Below, one piece after another: positions 8,717 through 18,526 of a DNA stretch of 64,000 bases. The notes beneath the pieces were generated by a model that searched no databases, had not been told where the DNA came from, and was given only the letters and a program-made list of their open reading frames with translations. The position numbers were made by a program, and so were the translations under genes. Every line of letters starts with the position of its first letter. Position 1 is the stretch's first letter. The DNA lies in contig JAAOZK010000003.1 of the NCBI GenBank assembly GCA_011605825.1, forward strand, positions 1-64,000, read 5' to 3'. This DNA is from Thermoproteota archaeon (GTDB taxonomy: Archaea > Thermoproteota > Methanomethylicia > Culexarchaeales > Culexarchaeaceae).

Positions 8717-9817
8717 ATGATTGAAAGGAGAAAGATTGACCATATTGAAATATGCTATTCGTATGATGTTGAATTTAAAAATGTAAAAACGTTGTTTGAA
8801 GATGTCACTCTTATTCATGATTCATCTCCACAAATTAATTTAGATGATATAGACTTGACAGTAAATTTTTTAGGGCATAAACTAAGTGCCCCTATAATAA
8901 TCTCCGCTATGACTGGGGGGAGCGAAAAATCCCATAAAATTAATTCAATAATAGCTTCAGCAGTGGAAAAATTGGGTATTGGCATGGGCGTGGGTAGCCA
9001 AAGAATAGCTATTGAAAAGCCTGATTTATCATACACATTTTCTGTGGTACGCGAGGTCGCCCCAAGCGCTTTTATAATCGGTAATTTGGGTTCAGCTCAG
9101 CTATGTTTAGGTTATGGTCTAAATGAAGCGAGGAAAGCAGTCGATATGATAAATGCTGATGCGCTTGCAATACATTTTAACCCTCTTCAAGAAGCTGTCC
9201 AACATGAGGGAGAACCATTCTATTCTAACGTACTTGAAAAAGCTAAATCCCTTTCACTATTCTTAGGTGTACCATTAATAGCTAAGGAAACGGGATCCGG
9301 CTTTTCAATGGAAGCTGCTTTAAAAATATGTAATGTGGGTTTCTCAGCTATAGATATTGCTGGGGCTGGCGGGACTAGTTGGGCTGCTGTTGAATATTAT
9401 AGATCAATAAATATGGGTGATGAAGATAGTGCACATTTAGCATATTCTTTTTGGGATTGGGGAATACCCACAGCTGCAAGTTTATGTGAAGTTAAGTCTG
9501 TGACTGATATACCCATAATTGCAAGTGGTGGTATAAGGTCTGGAATCGATGCGGCCAAAGCTCTGGCTTTAGGTGCAAACTGTGTTGGATTAGCATTACC
9601 CATAATTAAATTGGTTTTGGAGAGGGGTTTTGATGGAGTGTACAATTTCATTAAAAATTTTATTAATGAACTGAAGATTGCAATGTTCCTCGTTAACGCT
9701 AGACATGTTGAGGATTTGAGGAAGTCCCCTATAGTAATTACTGGTAGATTACATGAATGGTTGCATTCAAGAGGGATTTTATCCGAAATCTATGTTAAGA
9801 GGTGTGGAAATCTTTAA
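8717..9817 (+). CDS. fni: type 2 isopentenyl-diphosphate delta-isomerase
   Basis: This FMN-dependent TIM-barrel enzyme interconverts isopentenyl and dimethylallyl diphosphate. The 366-aa product starts RRKIDHIEICYSYDVEF and has SAMTGGSEKSHKIN, GVGSQR, the NPLQEAVQHEGE substrate/metal segment, KETGSGFS, DIAGAGGTSWAAVE and ASGGIRSGIDAAKALALGA for phosphate binding of FMN. ATG 8717 follows GGTGAG by 7 nt. It supplies both C5 units for the prenyl synthase encoded next. Confidence 0.95.
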   Translation: MIERRKIDHIEICYSYDVEFKNVKTLFEDVTLIHDSSPQINLDDIDLTVNFLGHKLSAPIIISAMTGGSEKSHKINSIIASAVEKLGIGMGVGSQRIAIEKPDLSYTFSVVREVAPSAFIIGNLGSAQLCLGYGLNEARKAVDMINADALAIHFNPLQEAVQHEGEPFYSNVLEKAKSLSLFLGVPLIAKETGSGFSMEAALKICNVGFSAIDIAGAGGTSWAAVEYYRSINMGDEDSAHLAYSFWDWGIPTAASLCEVKSVTDIPIIASGGIRSGIDAAKALALGANCVGLALPIIKLVLERGFDGVYNFIKNFINELKIAMFLVNARHVEDLRKSPIVITGRLHEWLHSRGILSEIYVKRCGNL

Positions 9818-9852
9818 TTATTCAAAGTTTCACTTTTTTAAGATGATTTATT

Positions 9853-10860
9853 ATGGGTCTGCAGGATAGTATCACCAGTTTTCAAAAGTCATTTGTTATA
9901 AGTCTTGAGCGTTTCCTCCCAGACAATTTAGAGCCTAAAGATCTTTATTCCGCATCTAAACATCTATTGAAGTCTGGTGGTAAACGGCTTAGACCATTTC
10001 TTGTTTATCAGTCTTGTAAACTTGTTGGAGGTGATGTGGAAGCAATAATGCCTGCTGCCGTTTCAATTGAGCTCATACATAACTTCACATTAATACACGA
10101 TGATATAATGGATAGAGATGAATTTAGACGCGGCGTGCCAACCGTTCATGTATTATGGGGGGTCCCAATGGCCATTCTTGCTGGTGATGTCTTATTCTCA
10201 AAAGCCTTTGAAATCTTCTTCCACTGCTTCTCATTTAAACATATAGATCGTGAAAGGATAGTGGAATCCATGCGTAGATTGGCTAATGCCGTTACTGTCA
10301 TTGCTGAAGGACAGGCGTTAGACATGAGTTTTGAAGGGAAATTATTTGATATGTCTATTACCGAGCTGGATTATCTTAACATGATTTACAAGAAGACTGC
10401 AGTGCTGATTAAAACTGCTTGTGAAATTGGAGGTTTATTGGGCATGGGTAGCCTAGAATCCGTGAATGCACTATCCAAGTATGGGGAGAATATAGGAATG
10501 GCTTTCCAAATGAGAGACGACATTTTAGGTGTGATCGGTGATGAAAAAGCTTTGGGTAAGCCAGTTGGCAGCGACGTCAGGGAGGGTAAATGCACATTAG
10601 TTCTTTTACATGCAGCGAGAAATTGTGATGATAATCAAAGGAGAACATTACAGAAATACTATGGTAAAAGGGATTTAAGTAATATTGAGCTAAATGAAGT
10701 AATAGATGTTTTAAAGGAGACAGGCTCTCTGGATTACGTTTCTTCACTTGCTGAAAAATATGTTTTATCAGCTAAGGAGGCTTTGAAAAGCTTTTCCAAA
10801 GGAGAAGATAGAGATATATTAATGGAGCTGGCTGATTACATACTAGCTAGAGGTTATTAA
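9853..10860 (+). CDS. polyprenyl (geranylgeranyl-type) diphosphate synthase
   Basis: This trans-isoprenyl diphosphate synthase builds the C20 (or similar) chain for archaeal ether lipids. The 335-aa product has GGKRLRPF, the first Asp-rich motif HDDIMDRDEFRRG at about residue 80 and the second motif region MRDDILG at about residue 218. Chain length cannot be fixed from this, but GGPP is the likely product. No strong Shine-Dalgarno is visible at ATG 9853, so translation may start on a short leader. Confidence 0.92.
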   Translation: MGLQDSITSFQKSFVISLERFLPDNLEPKDLYSASKHLLKSGGKRLRPFLVYQSCKLVGGDVEAIMPAAVSIELIHNFTLIHDDIMDRDEFRRGVPTVHVLWGVPMAILAGDVLFSKAFEIFFHCFSFKHIDRERIVESMRRLANAVTVIAEGQALDMSFEGKLFDMSITELDYLNMIYKKTAVLIKTACEIGGLLGMGSLESVNALSKYGENIGMAFQMRDDILGVIGDEKALGKPVGSDVREGKCTLVLLHAARNCDDNQRRTLQKYYGKRDLSNIELNEVIDVLKETGSLDYVSSLAEKYVLSAKEALKSFSKGEDRDILMELADYILARGY

Positions 10861-10863
10861 AAA

Positions 10864-11376
10864 TTGAATAAACTTATTATCCCCAGAATTTTTATCAAAA
10901 AGGGTAATCATAATCTTGATATGGATAAGAATCTTCTGGTACTAGAAGAAAATAAGGTGTATATCAGAAAATTGCTTAATCAACCTGATTTAAATTTGGA
11001 GCTTCTGAATAATGCTTATGTTGAGGAAATTTATGATGATGCATATAAATACTTTTTAAATATCGAAGAAAGTGTAATATGTAAAGATGTATGCACAGTC
11101 ATTGATGGGAAAGCTCTATTCTTGAATGCTGGCGATCATGTCGTATTGAGGGAGTTCACAGGGAAAAACATCGTACCAATGGTTTCCGTTGGAGAGAATG
11201 TTAATAGATCTACACGTCTAGTTGCAATTTTTACTGGTAAACGGGAAGTCCGTTACGGTCTCTCTCAGGTAGATGGTATCGTCTTCTATTTCACACAAAT
11301 AGAGTATAAGCCTCAAAAATATCTATTTGTAATATCTCAAAATGTGGTGGTGAGAGAAATTGCCGGAGATAGATGA
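10864..11376 (+). CDS. conserved archaeal protein, DUF2118-like
   Basis: The 170-aa product has a basic N-terminus and a C-terminal region (about residues 85-165) with LNAGDHVVLREFTGK, VSVGENVNRSTRL and TGKREVRYGLSQVDGIV. This pattern resembles the barrel-sandwich, biotinyl/lipoyl-like fold of DUF2118 proteins, but the usual modifiable lysine is not evident. Assignment is from remembered family look. TTG 10864 starts right behind the prenyl synthase and the end overlaps gltX by 17 nt, so it is co-transcribed. Function unknown. Confidence 0.6.
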   Translation: MNKLIIPRIFIKKGNHNLDMDKNLLVLEENKVYIRKLLNQPDLNLELLNNAYVEEIYDDAYKYFLNIEESVICKDVCTVIDGKALFLNAGDHVVLREFTGKNIVPMVSVGENVNRSTRLVAIFTGKREVRYGLSQVDGIVFYFTQIEYKPQKYLFVISQNVVVREIAGDR

Positions 11377-13123
11377 AGTCATTGAGTCAATAATTTTCAA
11401 GTATGCTCTTTTAAATGCATATAAGCATGATGGGAAAGCACAGGTTAATGCTGTTTTGTCAAAGATATTTAGTGAACTACCGCAATATAGATCACTTGCT
11501 AAAACTTTGTTACCCCACGTTGAAAGAATAGTAAACGAAGTTAACGGTATGACTATAGAGCTTCAAAAAAAGCTTTTGGAAGAACGGTGGCCAGAGTTAA
11601 TAAGGGAAAGTAAAGCTGTTGAGGAGGAGAAGAAGCTTCCTCCTCTGCCAAATGCTGATAAGGTACCCATTGTTAAAACGAGGTTTGCCCCGAATCCAGA
11701 CGCGCCGCTACATCTTGGAAGTGCAAGACCAATAATCTTGTCCTATGAATATGCAAAAATGTATAATGGTAAATTTATATTAAGATTTGAAGATACGGAT
11801 CCTAAGACCAAGCGTCCAGTATTGGAATTTTACGACATGATCAAGGATGATATAGTTTGGTTGGGCGCTAAATGGGATGAGATGTATATACAATCAGATA
11901 GAATGGACATATACTATGATCTTGCGCGTAAACTGATGGAGATGGGATATGCATATGTTTGCACATGCCCAGCTGAAGTTTTTAAGAAGTATAAGGCTAG
12001 TTCTAAGGAGTGTCCTTGTAGATCTAGAAGTGTTGAGGAAAACATTGATTTGTGGGAGAAGATGATCAATCAATCATTTAAGGAGGGTGATGCCGTAGTT
12101 AGAATAAAAACCGATATGTCGCATCCAAATCCTTCTGTTAGAGATTGGGTTGCATTTAGAATAATTGATGTTAAGCAATGGCCTCATCCAAGAACTGGGG
12201 ACAAGTACTGCGTTTGGCCTACTTACAATTTTGCTTGCGCAATAGATGACCATCTTATGGGTGTTACTCATATTCTTAGGGGAAGAGAACATGAAGTAAA
12301 TACCATAAAGCAAAAATATATATTCAACTACTTTGGGTGGGCATATCCAGAAGCCATACATTTTGGACGGATGAAGCTAAGTGGATGGGTTTTAAGTAAA
12401 TCTAAGATCGCTGAGGGCATTAAGCGTGGAATCTATAGATCTTGGGATGACCCAAGACTTGGAACTCTCGCTGCACTACGAAGACGCGGTTTTAGACCAG
12501 AAGCTATAAGGGAAATTATATTGAGTGTAGGTATCAAATCAACATCCGCATCCATATCGCTAGAAAATTTATACTCAATAAATAGACGCATTCTAGAACC
12601 TGAAGCTAATAGATTCTTTTTCATAGCATCACCACCATTTAAATTAAATGTTCATGGTGTTTCATCTAAGATTGAAGCAAAAATACCATTACACCCAACT
12701 CATGTTGAACGTGGTTATAGAATATTATCAGTGACTCCCGCTAATAATATGATAACCGTTTATATTCAAGCATCAGATGCCAACTCGATGAATGTCAATG
12801 AAACGTATAGGTTAATGGGTCTCCTCAACTTTAAAGTGACCAATATAGATTATGCTTCTAGTGTGGTGGACAGCATATTTCTAGGGGTTGAAGCCTTAAA
12901 ACTTAAGGGTGAACAGAAAATAATACATTGGCTACCTTTGGAGGGAAATGCAAATGCAACAATAGTAATGCCTGATGCAAGTGAAACTAAAGGGTTATGC
13001 GATTATCAATGTTTAAATTTAAAGATTGGTGAAGTCATACAATTTATGCGGTTCGGTTTTGCAAGAGTAGATAACATCAATAAGGATAGTGCAGAGCTAA
13101 CCTTCTACTATACTCATCCATAA
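11360..13123 (+). CDS. gltX: glutamyl-tRNA synthetase
   Basis: This class I synthetase charges tRNA-Glu, and in many archaea tRNA-Gln as well. The 587-aa product has an archaeal N-terminal helical extension, then RFAPNPDAPLHLGSARP (HIGH-type motif at about residue 115), FEDTDPK, a Cys cluster CTCP...CPC near residue 205, and LSKSKI (KMSKS-type) near residue 345, with a beta-barrel anticodon-binding C-terminus. TTG 11360 follows GGTGGTGAG. Confidence 0.95.
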   Translation: MPEIDEVIESIIFKYALLNAYKHDGKAQVNAVLSKIFSELPQYRSLAKTLLPHVERIVNEVNGMTIELQKKLLEERWPELIRESKAVEEEKKLPPLPNADKVPIVKTRFAPNPDAPLHLGSARPIILSYEYAKMYNGKFILRFEDTDPKTKRPVLEFYDMIKDDIVWLGAKWDEMYIQSDRMDIYYDLARKLMEMGYAYVCTCPAEVFKKYKASSKECPCRSRSVEENIDLWEKMINQSFKEGDAVVRIKTDMSHPNPSVRDWVAFRIIDVKQWPHPRTGDKYCVWPTYNFACAIDDHLMGVTHILRGREHEVNTIKQKYIFNYFGWAYPEAIHFGRMKLSGWVLSKSKIAEGIKRGIYRSWDDPRLGTLAALRRRGFRPEAIREIILSVGIKSTSASISLENLYSINRRILEPEANRFFFIASPPFKLNVHGVSSKIEAKIPLHPTHVERGYRILSVTPANNMITVYIQASDANSMNVNETYRLMGLLNFKVTNIDYASSVVDSIFLGVEALKLKGEQKIIHWLPLEGNANATIVMPDASETKGLCDYQCLNLKIGEVIQFMRFGFARVDNINKDSAELTFYYTHP

Positions 13124-13138
13124 ATTTACAGTAAAAAG

Positions 13139-13148
13139 ATTTAAAAAT
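13139..13148 (+). promoter_or_regulatory. BRE/TATA-like element upstream of rpl7ae
   Basis: The run GTAAAAAGATTTAAAAATG (13131-13149) contains a purine-rich BRE-like part followed by TTTAAAAAT, in a 70-bp gap, roughly 50 nt before the rpl7ae start. It probably starts the rpl7ae-rps28e-rpl24e transcript. Confidence 0.45.
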
Positions 13149-13194
13149 GAGTTCCTTTATTCTATTTTAGATGATTCAATGAAATGGGTGTGAG

Positions 13195-13605
13195 ATGATG
13201 TCAAAAGCAAAATCAAAACCATTTTACGTGAGATTTGAAGTTCCACCAGAACTTGCAGAAAAGGGGTATGAAGCCCTTAAGATAGCTAGAGACACTGGAA
13301 AAATAAAGAAGGGGACTAATGAAACAACCAAAGCTGTTGAAAGGGGACTAGCAAAACTAGTTTTGATAGCAGAAGATGTTGATCCTCCCGAGGTTGTTGC
13401 ACATCTACCACTACTCTGTGAAGAGCGCAAAATACCATACCTATATGTTCCAAGTAAAACTAAGCTTGGTCAATCTGCTGGAATAGACATAGCAGCTGCA
13501 TCGGCTTGTATAATAGATGCTGGTGGAGCAGCCAAACTGGTTGAAGAAATAATAGCTGAAGTCAACAAGGTAAAAGTTGGAACCACTGCTGAAAAGAAAG
13601 GTTAA
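13195..13605 (+). CDS. rpl7ae: ribosomal protein L7Ae (kink-turn binding)
   Basis: L7Ae binds kink-turns in 23S rRNA and is also a core protein of C/D and H/ACA sRNPs and of archaeal RNase P. The 136-aa product has [30 protein letters not shown]-type N-terminal residues, the RNA-contacting [13 protein letters not shown] and [16 protein letters not shown]. The C/D box sRNAs proposed in this window would need it. The start is ATG 13195 or 13198, behind GGGTGTGAG. Confidence 0.96.
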   Translation: MMSKAKSKPFYVRFEVPPELAEKGYEALKIARDTGKIKKGTNETTKAVERGLAKLVLIAEDVDPPEVVAHLPLLCEERKIPYLYVPSKTKLGQSAGIDIAAASACIIDAGGAAKLVEEIIAEVNKVKVGTTAEKKG

Positions 13606-13644
13606 AATGCCACCTCTTAAATTCCTTTCTTAAGGGTGTTTACT

Positions 13645-13863
13645 TTGAGTAGCTCTTCAACGGAAGCGACACCTGCGGAGGTCATACAAATTATTGGTAG
13701 AACTGGAGTTACTGGCGAGGTAATCCAAGTGAGAGTGAGAGTTCTGGAAGGGAAAGATAAGGGGAGAGTTATCACTAGGAATGTTAAGGGGCCTGTGAGA
13801 TTAGGAGACATATTAATGTTACGTGAAACAGAAAGGGAAGCACGCAAACTTACTCCACGTTAG
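13645..13863 (+). CDS. rps28e: 30S ribosomal protein S28e
   Basis: This small beta-barrel ribosomal protein has 72 aa. [33 protein letters not shown] and the C-terminal [11 protein letters not shown] are diagnostic. TTG 13645 follows AAGGGTGT; the in-frame GTG 13636 lies inside that Shine-Dalgarno. It sits 39 nt behind rpl7ae and 12 nt ahead of rpl24e. Confidence 0.95.
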   Translation: MSSSSTEATPAEVIQIIGRTGVTGEVIQVRVRVLEGKDKGRVITRNVKGPVRLGDILMLRETEREARKLTPR

Positions 13864-13875
13864 GTTGTGATATAA

Positions 13876-14058
13876 ATGAGCGCAACTAGACGTTGTAGCT
13901 TCTGTGGTAAGAACATTCCTAGAGGGGAGGGCATCTTATACGTTAAATCCGATGGGTCAGTACTCTTCTTTTGTTCAAGTAAATGTAGGAAGAGTATGCT
14001 ATATTTCTCTAGGAAACCTACAGATGTTAAATGGGTTACTAAATCAAATAATAAGTGA
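13876..14058 (+). CDS. rpl24e: 50S ribosomal protein L24e
   Basis: This zinc-binding large-subunit protein has 60 aa with C-x2-C (CSFCG near residue 7) and C-x3-C (CSSKC near residue 36), followed by the basic end. It is the third gene of the rpl7ae-rps28e-rpl24e set, an order shared by many archaea. Confidence 0.95.
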   Translation: MSATRRCSFCGKNIPRGEGILYVKSDGSVLFFCSSKCRKSMLYFSRKPTDVKWVTKSNNK

Positions 14059-14143
14059 TAATAAGTGAATAATAATGTACTGCCGAACAAGAATAATCAT
14101 TATTCATTAATACTTTTAGCTTATCTTTATCGAGGGGGGAACC

Positions 14144-14569
14144 TTGAGTGAAAGAACCTTAATTTTAATAAAACCTGATGGTGTGCTCAGAGGACTTATT
14201 GGGGAAGTCATAAGTAGAATTGAAAATAAAGGTCTAAAGATTATAGGTCTTAAGATGCTAAAGCTATCCAGGGAAAAGGCTGAAGAACTATATTATATGC
14301 ATCGAAATAAACCCTTCTTTGAAAACCTCATATCACACATAACTTCAGGACCTGTTGTTGCAATAGTGGTCGAAGGAAATAATGCCATACTTAGAGTTAG
14401 GAACATGATTGGGGCGACTTCTCCGCAGGATGCTTTGCCTGGAACTATTAGGGGGGATTATGGTTTAGACACTACACGTAATGTTGTGCATGCATCAGAT
14501 AGTGTTGAAAATAGTGAAAGAGAAATAAATCTATTTTTCAAAGAGTATGAACTGATCTCCTATCCATAA
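14144..14569 (+). CDS. ndk: nucleoside diphosphate kinase
   Basis: This enzyme transfers the gamma phosphate between nucleotides through a phosphohistidine. The 141-aa product has [16 protein letters not shown] at the N-terminus and the active-site NVVHASDS with the catalytic His near residue 117. TTG 14144 follows GAGGGGGGAA. It lies between rpl24e and aIF5B, the usual archaeal place. Confidence 0.96.
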   Translation: MSERTLILIKPDGVLRGLIGEVISRIENKGLKIIGLKMLKLSREKAEELYYMHRNKPFFENLISHITSGPVVAIVVEGNNAILRVRNMIGATSPQDALPGTIRGDYGLDTTRNVVHASDSVENSEREINLFFKEYELISYP

Positions 14570-14652
14570 AATTAAATTATCAAAATTGCCACATCAAGAA
14601 AGATTTTTAACCTTTATTCATCATTTCTTCTCTTGGTCAAGGTGTGTTTACT

Positions 14653-16428
14653 TTGTCTAATCCTAGAATTAGGCAGCCAATAGTTTGTGTACTTGGACAT
14701 GTGGATGCTGGTAAAACTTCATTATTAGATAAGATTAGGGGTACTGCAGTAGCTTTGAGAGAACCTGGAACTATGACTCAACATATTGGGGCAAGCTTTA
14801 TACCACAATCAGCATTAAAGAAAATTTGCGGGGAGCTTCTAAGCGCAATGCGTATTGAATTGGATTTTCCTGGTCTACTTTTCATAGATACGCCTGGTCA
14901 TGAGATCTTTGTGAATTTGAGACGTAGAGGGGGGTCAATTGCCGATATTGCAGTGCTTGTTATTGATATTACAAAAGGATTTCAAAATCAAACTTATGAG
15001 GCTATTGAAATTTTGAAGTCTAGAAAAACTTCTTTTGTAGTAGCTGCGAACAAGGTTGATAAAATACCTGGATGGAAACCATCCCCCGATTCACCAATAC
15101 TTTCCAGTATTAAGAAGCAGAATGCCTCAGTTATTAGAGCATTGGAAGATCTTCAACAAAAGATTATTTTCGAGCTTTATCGACTTGGCTTTAATGCAGA
15201 TAAATTTGATAAAATTAGAGATTTTTCTAAGACCATCCCCGTAGTCCCCACAAGTGCCAAAACCGGTGAAGGAATTCCTGAGCTTTTAATGATCCTTGTA
15301 GGCTTGTCACAGCGATTTATGCGTGAACGTCTTAGATTTGTTCAAGGTCCTGCTAAAGGCGTTGTTCTTGAGGTCCGCGAGGAACGTGGTTTAGGTTTAA
15401 GTCTTGATACTATAATCTACGATGGCATAATTAGGCGTGGAGACATGATTGTTGTTGGTGGTTTGGAAAAACCCTTGGTTAGTAGGGTAAGAGCATTATT
15501 GTTGCCTAAGCCGTTAGATGAAATGCGTTCTCCGGAGGATAAGTTTATTGAGGTGGATGAGGTTTCCGCTGCTGCTGGTGTAAAAATAGTAGCGCCAGAC
15601 ATAGAAGGAGCCATTGCTGGCGCGCCATTATTTGTTGTTGAAGATCCATCAAAATTGGATAACATAGTATCACTTGTTAGAGAAGAGGTTTCTTCCATAA
15701 AGTTTTCTAGAGATGTTAATGGGGTAATATTGAAAGCTGATACCCTTGGCTCTTTAGAAGCTTTAACAAGCTACTTAGAAAACCTTAAAATTCCTGTTAA
15801 AATTGCCGATATAGGACCTGTTTCTAAGAGGGATGTCGTTGAAGCATCCATTGTAAGTCAATCCGATCCCTATAGGGGGGTTATATTAGCGTTTAATGTA
15901 AAGGTTCTACCTGAGGCTGAATTGGAGGCTGCAAGATTGAAGGTTAGAATTTTCCAAAATGTAATCATATACAGGTTGGTGGAAGAATACGTCAATTGGT
16001 TCACACAAATGATTTCTATGGAGAGAGAAAAGAAGTTTGAATCCCTCATTTTCCCAGGTAAAATTAGAATAATTCCTGGATGTGTATTTAGAAGAAGTGA
16101 ACCTATAATAGTCGGGGTAGACATTGTTGCTGGTAAAATTATGCCAGGCTATGTATTAATTAAAGATGATGGTAAAATAGTTGGTGAAATTCTACAAATT
16201 CAAGATAAAGGTAAAGTTTTGAAAGAAGCTACTAAAGGTATGCAAGTTGCAATTTCTATAAAGAGTAATATGATGGTGGGAAGACATATAAATGAGAACG
16301 ATATTCTTTATGTAAATGTCCCCTCGGAACATATTGGGGTGTTCCTCAAAGAGTTTACCGATAAACTTTCGGAGGAGGAGATAAATTTGTTAGAGGAAAT
16401 ATCAAAAATTAAAAGAGGTGAGAGGTAG
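14653..16428 (+). CDS. infB: translation initiation factor aIF5B (IF2-like)
   Basis: This GTPase promotes subunit joining with initiator tRNA. The 591-aa product has G1 GHVDAGKTSLLDKIRG at about residue 17, the switch region GTMTQHIGAS, G3 DTPGHE and G4 NKVDK, then the beta-barrel domains and a C-terminal linker helix to domain IV. No intein is present. TTG 14653 follows AAGGTGTG; GTG 14644 is inside that motif. It is followed 2 nt later by rps6e. Confidence 0.95.
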   Translation: MSNPRIRQPIVCVLGHVDAGKTSLLDKIRGTAVALREPGTMTQHIGASFIPQSALKKICGELLSAMRIELDFPGLLFIDTPGHEIFVNLRRRGGSIADIAVLVIDITKGFQNQTYEAIEILKSRKTSFVVAANKVDKIPGWKPSPDSPILSSIKKQNASVIRALEDLQQKIIFELYRLGFNADKFDKIRDFSKTIPVVPTSAKTGEGIPELLMILVGLSQRFMRERLRFVQGPAKGVVLEVREERGLGLSLDTIIYDGIIRRGDMIVVGGLEKPLVSRVRALLLPKPLDEMRSPEDKFIEVDEVSAAAGVKIVAPDIEGAIAGAPLFVVEDPSKLDNIVSLVREEVSSIKFSRDVNGVILKADTLGSLEALTSYLENLKIPVKIADIGPVSKRDVVEASIVSQSDPYRGVILAFNVKVLPEAELEAARLKVRIFQNVIIYRLVEEYVNWFTQMISMEREKKFESLIFPGKIRIIPGCVFRRSEPIIVGVDIVAGKIMPGYVLIKDDGKIVGEILQIQDKGKVLKEATKGMQVAISIKSNMMVGRHINENDILYVNVPSEHIGVFLKEFTDKLSEEEINLLEEISKIKRGER

Positions 16429-16430
16429 TT

Positions 16431-16796
16431 ATGGTGAAGTTTAATTTAGTTGTAAGTGACCCAAAGAAGGGCATTGCAAAATCATTTGAAGTTGATGAAC
16501 CGTCATCTCTCTCCCTAATTGGAATGAAGATCGGGGACATCATTGATGGATCCATAATCAATCTTCCCAATGTAAAATTGAAAATTACTGGTGGTAGCGA
16601 TTTTGCAGGCTTCCCCATGATACCATACCTTCCTGGAGGCAAAAAATACAGGGTTTTAATGTCCCACCCACCAGGATTTATACCTAAAGAGGATGGACTT
16701 AGAAAGCGTAAAACAGTTAGAGGTAACACTATTACATCAGACATTGTTCAAATAAATACCGTGATAGTCGAAGGTGATTTACCTGCAGACAAGTGA
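16431..16796 (+). CDS. rps6e: 30S ribosomal protein S6e
   Basis: This archaeal/eukaryotic small-subunit protein has 121 aa in the short archaeal form without the eukaryotic phosphorylated tail. Motifs include VSDPKKGIAKSFEVDE, KITGGSDFAGFPM and KRKTVRGNTI. GAGAGGTGAGAGG precedes ATG 16431. Its end overlaps the annotated aIF2-gamma start. Confidence 0.95.
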   Translation: MVKFNLVVSDPKKGIAKSFEVDEPSSLSLIGMKIGDIIDGSIINLPNVKLKITGGSDFAGFPMIPYLPGGKKYRVLMSHPPGFIPKEDGLRKRKTVRGNTITSDIVQINTVIVEGDLPADK

Positions 16797-18045
16797 CTCA
16801 TCCACTGATTACTTGGAGTATAAACAACCTGAATGTAATATTGGCACTACTGGTCATGTGGATCATGGTAAAACAACCCTCGTTCAGGCATTAACTGGAG
16901 TTTGGACTGCAAGACATAGTGAGGAGTTAAAGAGAGGGTTAACTTTAAAGTTGGGTTATGCGGATGCAACTATAAGGAAATGCCCAAAATGTCCTCCTCC
17001 TCAATGCTACACTACAAAACCTAAATGTCCAATATGCGGTTCAGATACCGTAATTTTAAGAAGGATTTCCTTTGTGGACTGCCCGGGACATGAGATGCTT
17101 ATGGCAACCATGCTTGCTGGTGCTACGTTGATGGATGGAGCTTTAATGGTTATTGATGCTACACAGCCATGTCCGCAACCTCAAACGCGTGAACATCTAA
17201 TAGCACTTGAAATAATTGGAGTGAAGAATATAGTCATAGCTCAGAATAAAGTTGAAATAGCTACTCGTGAAGATTTACTTAAAAATTATAATGAAATTTT
17301 AAGATTTATTAAAGGGACAATAGCTGAAGGCGCTCCAATAATACCTATATCCGCCTTACATGGGATTAACATAGATGTATTGCTTGAAGCAATCGAAGAA
17401 TATATTCCAACTCCAGTTCGAGATGAATCAAAACCTGCAAGAATGTTTGTTGCAAGATCCTTTGATGTGAACAAACCTGGAACTGATTTCGATAAGCTAT
17501 CGGGCGGAGTTATTGGGGGGTCTATAGTTCAAGGGAAATTGACAGTTGGTGATGAAATTGAAATAAGCCCTGGATTAATCATTGAACATAATGGTAAAAT
17601 TGAAAATAGACCTTTATATACACGCGTAGTTAGCTTGAAGAGTGGTGAAACGCCTGTTAAGGTGGCTCGACCTGGAGGTCTTGTTGGTGTTGGAACTACA
17701 CTAGATCCCTCATTGACAAAGGCAGATGCTCTTGTTGGAAACGTTTTAGGTTTACCGGGGACTCTACCACCAGTGTGGTATGAATTTTCATTCGAGCCTC
17801 ACCTGTTAGAATGGGTTGTTGGATTAAAAGAGCCTCAAAAAGTTGAACCGTTAAAAGTTAAAGAACAATTAATGATAAATTCTGGGACTGCTACAACACT
17901 TGGCACAGTTACTTCGATTTCAAGGGGATACGTACACGTTTCATTGAGGAGGCCGATATGTGCAGAGGTTAATTCCAGGATTGCCATTAGTCGGAGGATA
18001 GGTGGAAGATGGAGACTAATAGGATATGGGTTTATTAAAGGTTAG
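16774..18045 (+). CDS. eif2g: translation initiation factor aIF2 gamma subunit
   Basis: This GTPase subunit of aIF2 carries initiator Met-tRNA. It has G1 GTTGHVDHGKTTLVQAL, the zinc-like knuckle CPKCPPPQC...CPICG near residues 70-90, G3 DCPGHEM and G4 NKVE, then two beta-barrels. The start is uncertain: GTG 16774 sits inside a Shine-Dalgarno-like AAGGTGAT within rps6e, while TTG 16813 would give the more usual short N-terminus MEYKQPECNIG. The body assignment is secure. Confidence 0.95.
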   Translation: MIYLQTSDSSTDYLEYKQPECNIGTTGHVDHGKTTLVQALTGVWTARHSEELKRGLTLKLGYADATIRKCPKCPPPQCYTTKPKCPICGSDTVILRRISFVDCPGHEMLMATMLAGATLMDGALMVIDATQPCPQPQTREHLIALEIIGVKNIVIAQNKVEIATREDLLKNYNEILRFIKGTIAEGAPIIPISALHGINIDVLLEAIEEYIPTPVRDESKPARMFVARSFDVNKPGTDFDKLSGGVIGGSIVQGKLTVGDEIEISPGLIIEHNGKIENRPLYTRVVSLKSGETPVKVARPGGLVGVGTTLDPSLTKADALVGNVLGLPGTLPPVWYEFSFEPHLLEWVVGLKEPQKVEPLKVKEQLMINSGTATTLGTVTSISRGYVHVSLRRPICAEVNSRIAISRRIGGRWRLIGYGFIKG

Positions 18046-18055
18046 GTGATTCTTA

Positions 18056-18469
18056 TTGAGTAAGAGGGGGCTTATTGTGGTGTTGGATACAAGTATCTTG
18101 ATGTTGGCTGCTGAGCATAGAATAGACTTATTTGGGGAGATAAGTAGACTTGTTCCAATGGCGCATAAATGTGTTCTTCTAACCTCCGTATATAACGAAT
18201 TAAACAACATGATTAACTCAAAATCTGGAAAAGAAAAACTTTTGGCAAGAGTTGCATTAAAAATGGCTGGTAACTGTGAGCTAATGAACGTTGAGAATAT
18301 TAAAGGTGCTGATGATTCTATCTTAGAATTTGCGAAAGGAAATCTCGGAAACGTTATTGTAGCAACAAATGATGCTGAATTAAGACGCAAATTGAGAATG
18401 CTAAGTATTCCCGTAATATATGTAAGAGATTTTAATCATTTAGAAATGGATGGTGAAGTCCCTTGGTGA
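18056..18469 (+). CDS. Fcf1-like PIN domain protein
   Basis: This 137-aa PIN-domain protein resembles archaeal relatives of eukaryotic Fcf1/Utp24, an endonuclease of pre-rRNA processing. The acidic residues expected for PIN nucleases appear at LDTSIL (near residue 11), NELNN, GADDSIL and ATNDAELRR, and the C-terminal VIYVRDFNHLEM is typical. TTG 18056 follows TAGGTGAT. Placement between aIF2-gamma and rpoE' is the common archaeal order. Nuclease activity is inferred. Confidence 0.88.
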   Translation: MSKRGLIVVLDTSILMLAAEHRIDLFGEISRLVPMAHKCVLLTSVYNELNNMINSKSGKEKLLARVALKMAGNCELMNVENIKGADDSILEFAKGNLGNVIVATNDAELRRKLRMLSIPVIYVRDFNHLEMDGEVPW

Positions 18470-18526
18470 GAATTGTTATTTTTAAATTATTAAAAATTAA
18501 TTATGTTCATGTAAGGTGATAACATT

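Noticed and set aside
13636-14655. Similar strings GTGTTTACTTTG before rps28e and aIF5B, considered as a regulatory repeat
   Set aside because: Each is only a Shine-Dalgarno end plus TTG start; two copies with different flanks are probably coincidence.
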